From assembly GCA_021234155.1 (NCBI GenBank), contig JAJEKV010000005.1:1116001-1180000 (forward strand): DNA of 64,000 bases. The letters run 5' to 3'. This DNA is from Isoetes taiwanensis. Taxonomy: Eukaryota; Streptophyta; Lycopodiopsida; Isoetales; Isoetaceae. A program made the translations under genes and the position numbers. The notes beneath the pieces are model-generated. The model did not search any database. It had not been told where the DNA came from and saw only the letters and a program-made list of their open reading frames with translations. Shown piece after piece: positions 59,114 to 64,000 of the stretch. How positions within the stretch are numbered: position 1 is the first letter of the stretch; the number at the start of each line of letters is the position of its first letter.

Positions 59114-59868
59114 CTAGTTTCTTTTTCTATTGGTGATCACCGCCTTTCCATTTTGGTCCAGGTATGCAATGAAGCCATTGTTTCTTGCTTCTTTAATCTT
59201 TGACCATTCTTTTCTCCTGACATCGAGTTGGGCTGGTGTCAAGTCTTGATCCAGCCAGATCCCTTTCTCATTTTTTAAAACACTTCTGTTATGCAGGACT
59301 CTGTCACGAGCATCTTTGGTATGAAACTTCACCAATATTGGTCTGGTGTGGAAGCCTGGTTTACCAAGTCTCCTGCCAGATATGTAACCTGGTTCATGGA
59401 GATGCATGACGTCACCGAAAAACTTCCTAAGAGTATCTGCCATGTCCTCATTTTCAGTTTCTAAGAGGCCTGAAATTTTCAAATTTCGTGCCCTTTGTTC
59501 CTGGTCTAATTGCTCAGCCCTAGTCTGTTCCTGATGAATCTGCATTTGCTCCTTAGTATTCTCTGCAACTAAAGATGCCAGCTTGGCTTCTAGGTTTTGG
59601 ATCTGTTGTGTGTAATCTGTCATAGACTTTTGCAGAGAAGAAGCTAATTCTACTTCCATTGAATCAATCACTGGTGTGGTCAAATCCATGTTTTGTGTTT
59701 GATTTCGACTGAGTGCATCTTCCAAGGATTTTTTCAACGATTTTACCTCAGTTTTCAATCCCAATACTTCATCCTTAAGTTCTTGGATGAGGGTAATGAG
59801 GTGGGCAGAGCCCCTTCGTACTCAATCAGGTCGCCCTTGCAGGGCGAACCTTTCTTCTTTGGCGGCAT
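59114..59868 (-). pseudogene. LINE ORF1
   Basis: Starts at the ATG at 59868 (MPPKKKGSPCKGDL) but needs one frame change near 59800 to join the main frame (ELKDEVLGLKTEVKSLKK). A long coiled coil (heptads of Leu, Asn, Glu, about residues 40-130) precedes an RRM-like part with DTLRKFFGDVMHL, TRPILVKFHTKDARD and GIWLDQDLTPAQLDVR. This is the L1-like ORF1 architecture that packages element RNA. The stop at 59114 is 18 bases before ORF2. Confidence 0.8.
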
Positions 59869-59893
59869 CCCACCTGGCCGCAGATCGTTGGCG

Positions 59894-61818
59894 CCAATAC
59901 GAATTCCGCTATACTCACATCACAAAGAAATGGCCCTGGATCCTTGGATTGCCGGGCTGGTGGCTCCATTCTACTCTTATTAGGGTCATTTGAGATGATT
60001 TGCTGGACTGAAATTTCTGATTTTGTTCTTCCTCCTAACTCTTGCAACAAATTTGGAGAATAGTGCATCAATTGCTCAAGAGTAAGTGTAACTTTAGTGG
60101 CCAAAACTTGGCTGATCACATCATCTTCATTTTGACTTTCCTCATCCACCATAGGAGGCATTACTATGGGCTGATTTTCTTCTATAGACTGAAACTGTTC
60201 TGTGGGCAACACATTGAATTGCACCTTCTTAGGTGCTGATACCTTCAAAGCTTGTTCCTTCAAAGACTTTGGAAAAGAAGTCTTAGTCTTCTCCACAATT
60301 GGCACCACTCTTGGTTCTTGAACCACCTTTTGTGATCTTGTAACCGCATTTACTTCTCCAATCTCTTCTTCTTGCTGAAATGGATCACTGTCTACCTCAA
60401 CAAATCCACAATTTACTACTGATTTTGCCTTATCTTGCTTCTTAAGCTCCTCAATAAGAGCCTTAACTTGAGGATTATCAATGTACTTTGCATCTTGAAT
60501 GCGAACATCATTATTAGGAAGAGGTACTGATTCAAACACTTGCTGCTTTGTTGGATACTTGTTGGTTGCCCATTCTGGTTTCCCATGGATTTTCCAACAA
60601 GTAGTCTCATCATGCTTGAATTTATCACATAACTTGCAATACAAATGAGCCTTACTTGGATATCAGCCCTGTTTTGGCTGCACTATTGGTGTTGAACCCA
60701 TTGGAACTTGTTGGGCAATTGGAGCTTGTGGCATCATTGGAACTTGTGGTATGATAGGTGCTGCTTGCATTGGTTGAAGAGAAATAGGTGGTGCTTGTTG
60801 CATAACAGCAAATACCGGATTGGCCCTCTCAAAGAATCTCTTCTCCCTACATTCTTGATCATTATGGCTCTTTATTTGCCATCTTGAGCAGAATTTCAAC
60901 AATCTACATGTAGTATCAGAATGTCCAATAGACCCACAATACTCACAAGTAATAAACTGCACCTCCCTTGGCTTCTCACCAGTTGTAAGTTTAGAAATCT
61001 TGGCTGCAATATCCTCTGTTTTATGCTCTGGAGCAGCAACTTCATGAATGTATTCGAGCTTATCTTCAGCCTTGAGAGCATACTTTTGTGCTTCTAACAA
61101 TGTTGTAGGCTGTTTAGCCTTCACCTTATGAGAAATAGCTCGTTTCAGCCCCTTTACATACCATTGAATATCCATTTCATCATTCCTTGCAATCTTCTAG
61201 TGAACCACGGCTTTGAGAATCGCAATACTCTCTAATTTATTCATCTTCCTTTTGTGTGAAATTTGTCCACCTTTCCATAGTTTTATCCTTACCATGAACT
61301 TCTTGATAATTAGCAATGAAAGCTTCCTTTAATTCCTGATATGTCATGGTATCTGGCTGCGTTTGTGCCCATTCCTCCACTGAATCTTGCAAAGAACTAT
61401 GAAACCAAAGCAAGTAATCAGCAGCTGATAACTTACATTGCTGGCAATACCTCTCAAACTTCACAATATGCTTCAAAGGATCCCGATACACCAGATCATC
61501 AAACTTTGGAATCCCCATTGTCTGAAAACCCCATATTATAGGTGGTAATACAACCATCTCTGCCTCTTCTTGGGTTTCTTGAAATTAGAAAAACGAAATT
61601 GAATCTCCCTTCAATTTGAAAAACGAAATTGGATTACCTTCTAGATCGGTAAATGGAATCAAAATCTCCTGGATCTGAGAATTAGACCCCAGATCTGCTC
61701 CCAAATCTGAAAACGAAATTGAATCTTGATGCAATTTTGAGCCCAAAGATTGACTCACCGGTCCTCTTCTTGTTACGATGGAGCTTGGTGAGATATCCCT
61801 CTTACTTCTTTTGGGCAT
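59894..61818 (-). pseudogene. Gypsy B gag
   Basis: Right to left: an N-terminus MPKRSKRDISPSSIVTRRG (61818) with repeated FKLKGDSISFF-like units; a capsid-like domain (KFDDLVYRDPLKHIVKFERY, WFHSSLQDSVEEWAQ; 61557-61237); CEYCGSIGHSDTTC zinc knuckle (61175-60663); a second CKLCDKFKHDETTCWK knuckle (60644); and a long acidic spacer up to the LINE at 59893. Frame changes occur at about 61230 and 60655. Confidence 0.85.
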
Positions 61819-62008
61819 AAAACTATGCTCCCCTTGTCAAATTCTACCCCACAAATCAATTATGGCAAAATTCCCTTTACACAAGAAATTGCTCCTTTCT
61901 CAATGGTGCCTTTCTTTACCAACGAACACTAATACCAATGGTAACAACTCCTTTTTCAATGGAAATTCTTGCCGATCAATGGTCTGTCGAGCACCGTGGT
62001 CGCCAAAT

Positions 62009-62352
62009 TATTAGAGCCTGAACTCTAACCTTGCAAGAAGGATGAAAAACCCAACAATCCAAGCTCAATCTATCAGATCAAGGCAATGCACAACACAAAG
62101 AATCATCATCTCCATAGCTAGATCAAGTAAAATCCTCTATCTCTCAATACACTGTCTCTCTCTCTGTTCTTCTCTCTCCCTGCTCAGACAATACAATGGT
62201 CATCATGGCTCCACAGTGCATACGTGCAAATATCCTGCACGCGTGCATATGCGTACATCCCTCCGTATATGGTATACAATCTCCTATACCACCTCAATCA
62301 TGGTGAGTGTGGTGAGTGGTGACGAGTGTGGTGAGTGGTAACCACCCCAACA
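62009..62352 (-). repeat. Gypsy B LTR, right (5') copy, followed by primer-binding site
   Basis: 344 bases. On the minus strand it ends ...GGCTCTAATA and is followed after two bases by TTGGCGACCACGGTG, a good candidate primer-binding site at 62006-61992. This orientation agrees with gag and pol on the minus strand. Confidence 0.88.
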
Positions 62353-62678
62353 ATGCCTAGTATAACATCATATCGCTTCAACTGAGCAATGTCTAAATCT
62401 ATGCACATAGATGTCACAACCCGCGATTCTTTGTCCAACAACTCCAAGCAAACACCCTGTGCTTGCTCATTGTGATACTGAGTTTGTGGCCCGGCCTTTG
62501 ACTCAATCACATACGGAGCCACCTCGTTCAACTCCAGCCCCAGATCGTGTGCTAGATCTGCAGAAATAAAATTATGAGTGCTTCCAGAATCAACCAAAAC
62601 AATCATGTTTTTATTATTGATTCTACCTAGCAATCTTATAACTTTATTTGCATAAGAGCCTGAAGTAGGACTTACCAT
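62353..62678 (-). pseudogene. Gypsy A protease, N-terminal part
   Basis: Minus-strand translation: IVLVDSGSTHNFISADLA, the aspartic protease active site (DSG), then GVCLELLDKESRVV and LKRYDVIL, where Gypsy B cuts in. The remainder is at 34143 and below. Confidence 0.9.
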
Positions 62679-62684
62679 TTCCTC

Positions 62685-63985
62685 TCAGGCGATAACCGAT
62701 AATGCCTTAACCTTTGGCTTATCACTTACCTCTGCGGTGTTGGCCAAAACTTTCTTGCCAGGCTTGGTACATTCCCGGGGAAAGTGCCCTACTACTCCAC
62801 AACGATAACACCCCTTGGGTTTATCTGTTTTGGTATCACCTTCCTTGGCCTTGCCCCCAGTGGACTTGTCTTTGGAATCTTTCTCCTGCTTCTTAGAAGC
62901 ATCAGATCCTTTAAGAAGTTCCCCCGGCCCTTTTTGCTTTCCAATTAGTAAAGTTTTGTGCCTTCTTGGACTCTTCCCCACTTACCAGTTTCCTGGCAAT
63001 CTCAACAGCTAGCTCACAATCAGCAGGTTCAGCCTGCAACAAATGTGTGCGAATGCTAGCATCCCGTAGACCATTTATAAAATGATCTACGCGCATTCCG
63101 GCAGTAATCTCAGGTAAACATGAAAAGAGCATTCTTAGTCTGTCACATAATCCCATAGAGACCCTGTCTGAGTGAGCTCCTTCAACTGTATGAGCGCATG
63201 TCGCCGGTCATAGTGAGGTGCATACTCCTGTCGGAACAAGTGACAAAATTCCCTCCAAGTACGCAGCTTCTAACCATTGTCCATGTGGATGTCCCACCAT
63301 GCAGCAGCAGGTCCCTTCAATTTCAGGATGGCATACATCAGTCGAGCATTCTCGCCTTTCTTTGTGGCTGCAAAATACAGCTTCAGTTGATTGAACCAAT
63401 GCATAGCCTGCTCAGGCATAACATCCTTGCCATAGAAATCCAGCATCTTTAGACGCTCCAGATACAATCTCTTCACCAGAAAGCTCCTCCAGGGATTTTT
63501 TCCGACTGAGCAACACCTTTCATGACACCCTGAGCTATCGGTTCATTGGGCAACCCCGTGTTTATTCTTGATGGTGCACTAGGTCCCAGACGTGCAATCT
63601 CGTGAGGAACATCACGGTTTGCCCCTGGAGCAGTGGGAACTGCCCCAGGCACTAGTAGAAATTTTTCTACTACATTACTTAAATGAAGTTCCCGGGCTTT
63701 GCCTTCAGCATCCCACTTCTGCAGGTTTTCTTGCATCAATCTTAGGGTATTCCTGAACTTGGCTTGTTCAATTTTTATCTCATTCATTTCTCTAGACAAT
63801 CGGTTGACATGAACCCCATTATCGTCAGGTAAGTTTCCACTTACCGGACCCCGCTCAGTACTTGCTCCCGGAGCGTTCTCGGCATTTTCATTACCAGCAT
63901 TAGCTGCACTTGCAGCAGTTACATGGTTAGCACCTACAGGAATAGCTGCTGCTGGAGCAGCATCTGAGGGTGCTCCCCCATCCAA
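62685..63985 (-). pseudogene. Gypsy A gag, continuing past the window
   Basis: Right to left: Ala/Pro/Gly-rich N-terminal region (63985-63473), capsid domain (KMLDFYGKDVMPEQAMHWF, LKGPAAAWWD at 63476-63270, then DHFINGLRDASIRTHLL at 63156-62911), Lys-rich linker and CYRCGVVGHFPREC zinc knuckle (62981-62685). Frames change at 63470, about 63200 and 62950. The 5' LTR must lie beyond base 64000. Confidence 0.88.
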
Positions 63986-64000
63986 CTCGAACTTGGGCAG

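Larger units (their letters stand above)
45589..59886 (-). mobile_element. LINE (non-LTR retrotransposon) in Gypsy B, split by E2
   Basis: On the minus strand the 5' end is at about 59886, 18 bases before an ATG at 59868. The 3' end is a (TAAA)n tail at 45594-45621, the usual tail of many LINEs. A 7-base target duplication GTTGGCG flanks it (45582-45588 and 59887-59893). The LINE itself is about 4.0 kb; E2 (46088-56351) interrupts ORF2. The near-complete length and low damage suggest it was a recent insertion when E2 landed. Confidence 0.8.
34149..62352 (-). mobile_element. Gypsy B: LTR retrotransposon inserted in Gypsy A protease, itself split three ways
   Basis: Bounded by 344-base LTRs at 34149-34492 and 62009-62352 and by the 5-base target duplication ATGCC (34144-34148 and 62353-62357). 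Removing it restores the Gypsy A protease frame. Read right to left its own order is gag (61818-59894), protease (about 45580-45000), RT (44410-43810), RNase H (43809-43340 plus 36429-36250) and integrase (35870-34910). E3 and the LINE with E2 account for about 21 kb; the element proper is about 7 kb. Confidence 0.92.

Overview
This is nuclear DNA from a land plant. It holds a 24-exon PDR/ABCG transporter and a BAHD acyltransferase, both with plant-type introns, beside a deep nest of plant retrotransposons. The transposase families seen (DUF7869-type proteins) and the depth of nesting suggest a non-flowering vascular plant such as a conifer or fern. That is inference; I cannot name the species.

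Layout. 1-2.3 kb: Ty1/copia fragments on both strands. 2.4-3.9 kb: a segment bounded by 250-320 bp inverted repeats with one ORF of unknown function; its right arm ends at the start codon of a BAHD acyltransferase gene (3.9-5.3 kb, two exons, one frameshift). 5.3-10.5 kb: no gene I can support. 10.5-16.7 kb: a full-size ABCG transporter on the minus strand; 24 exons join to 1,397 codons plus stop with no frame break. 18.1-26.5 kb: mobile element E1. 26.6-64 kb: nested transposons, continuing past the right edge.

The nest can be unpicked from target-site duplications (TSDs) and restored reading frames. Gypsy A (minus strand; pol at 31.1-34.1 kb, protease and gag at 62.4-64 kb) is split in its protease by Gypsy B (34149-62352; 344-bp LTRs; 5-bp TSD ATGCC). 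Gypsy B is split in RNase H by DNA transposon E3 (36434-43335; TSD ATTT) and near the gag/protease border by a LINE (45589-59886; 7-bp TSD). The LINE is split in ORF2 by DNA transposon E2 (46088-56351; TSD GCAA). Left of Gypsy A pol lies a tandem LTR/gag array.

The most interesting system is the pair E1 and E2. Both carry two divergent genes. The leftward gene encodes a DUF7869-like protein with three Asp motifs resembling an RNase H-fold transposase. The rightward gene encodes a protein with a putative N6/N4 DNA-methyltransferase fold; in E1 it contains the exact histone H3 tail sequence MARTKQTAR. In each element, short palindromes are arrayed on both sides of the central promoter region, in the first introns of the E1 genes and apparently at the same places in E2. 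The palindrome sequence differs entirely: AAATTGGGC/GCCCAATTT arms in E1, GATCGCG/CGCGATC arms in E2. This suggests element-specific self-recognition or self-modification sites. E3 carries a different DDE-like transposase with the same TSD length.
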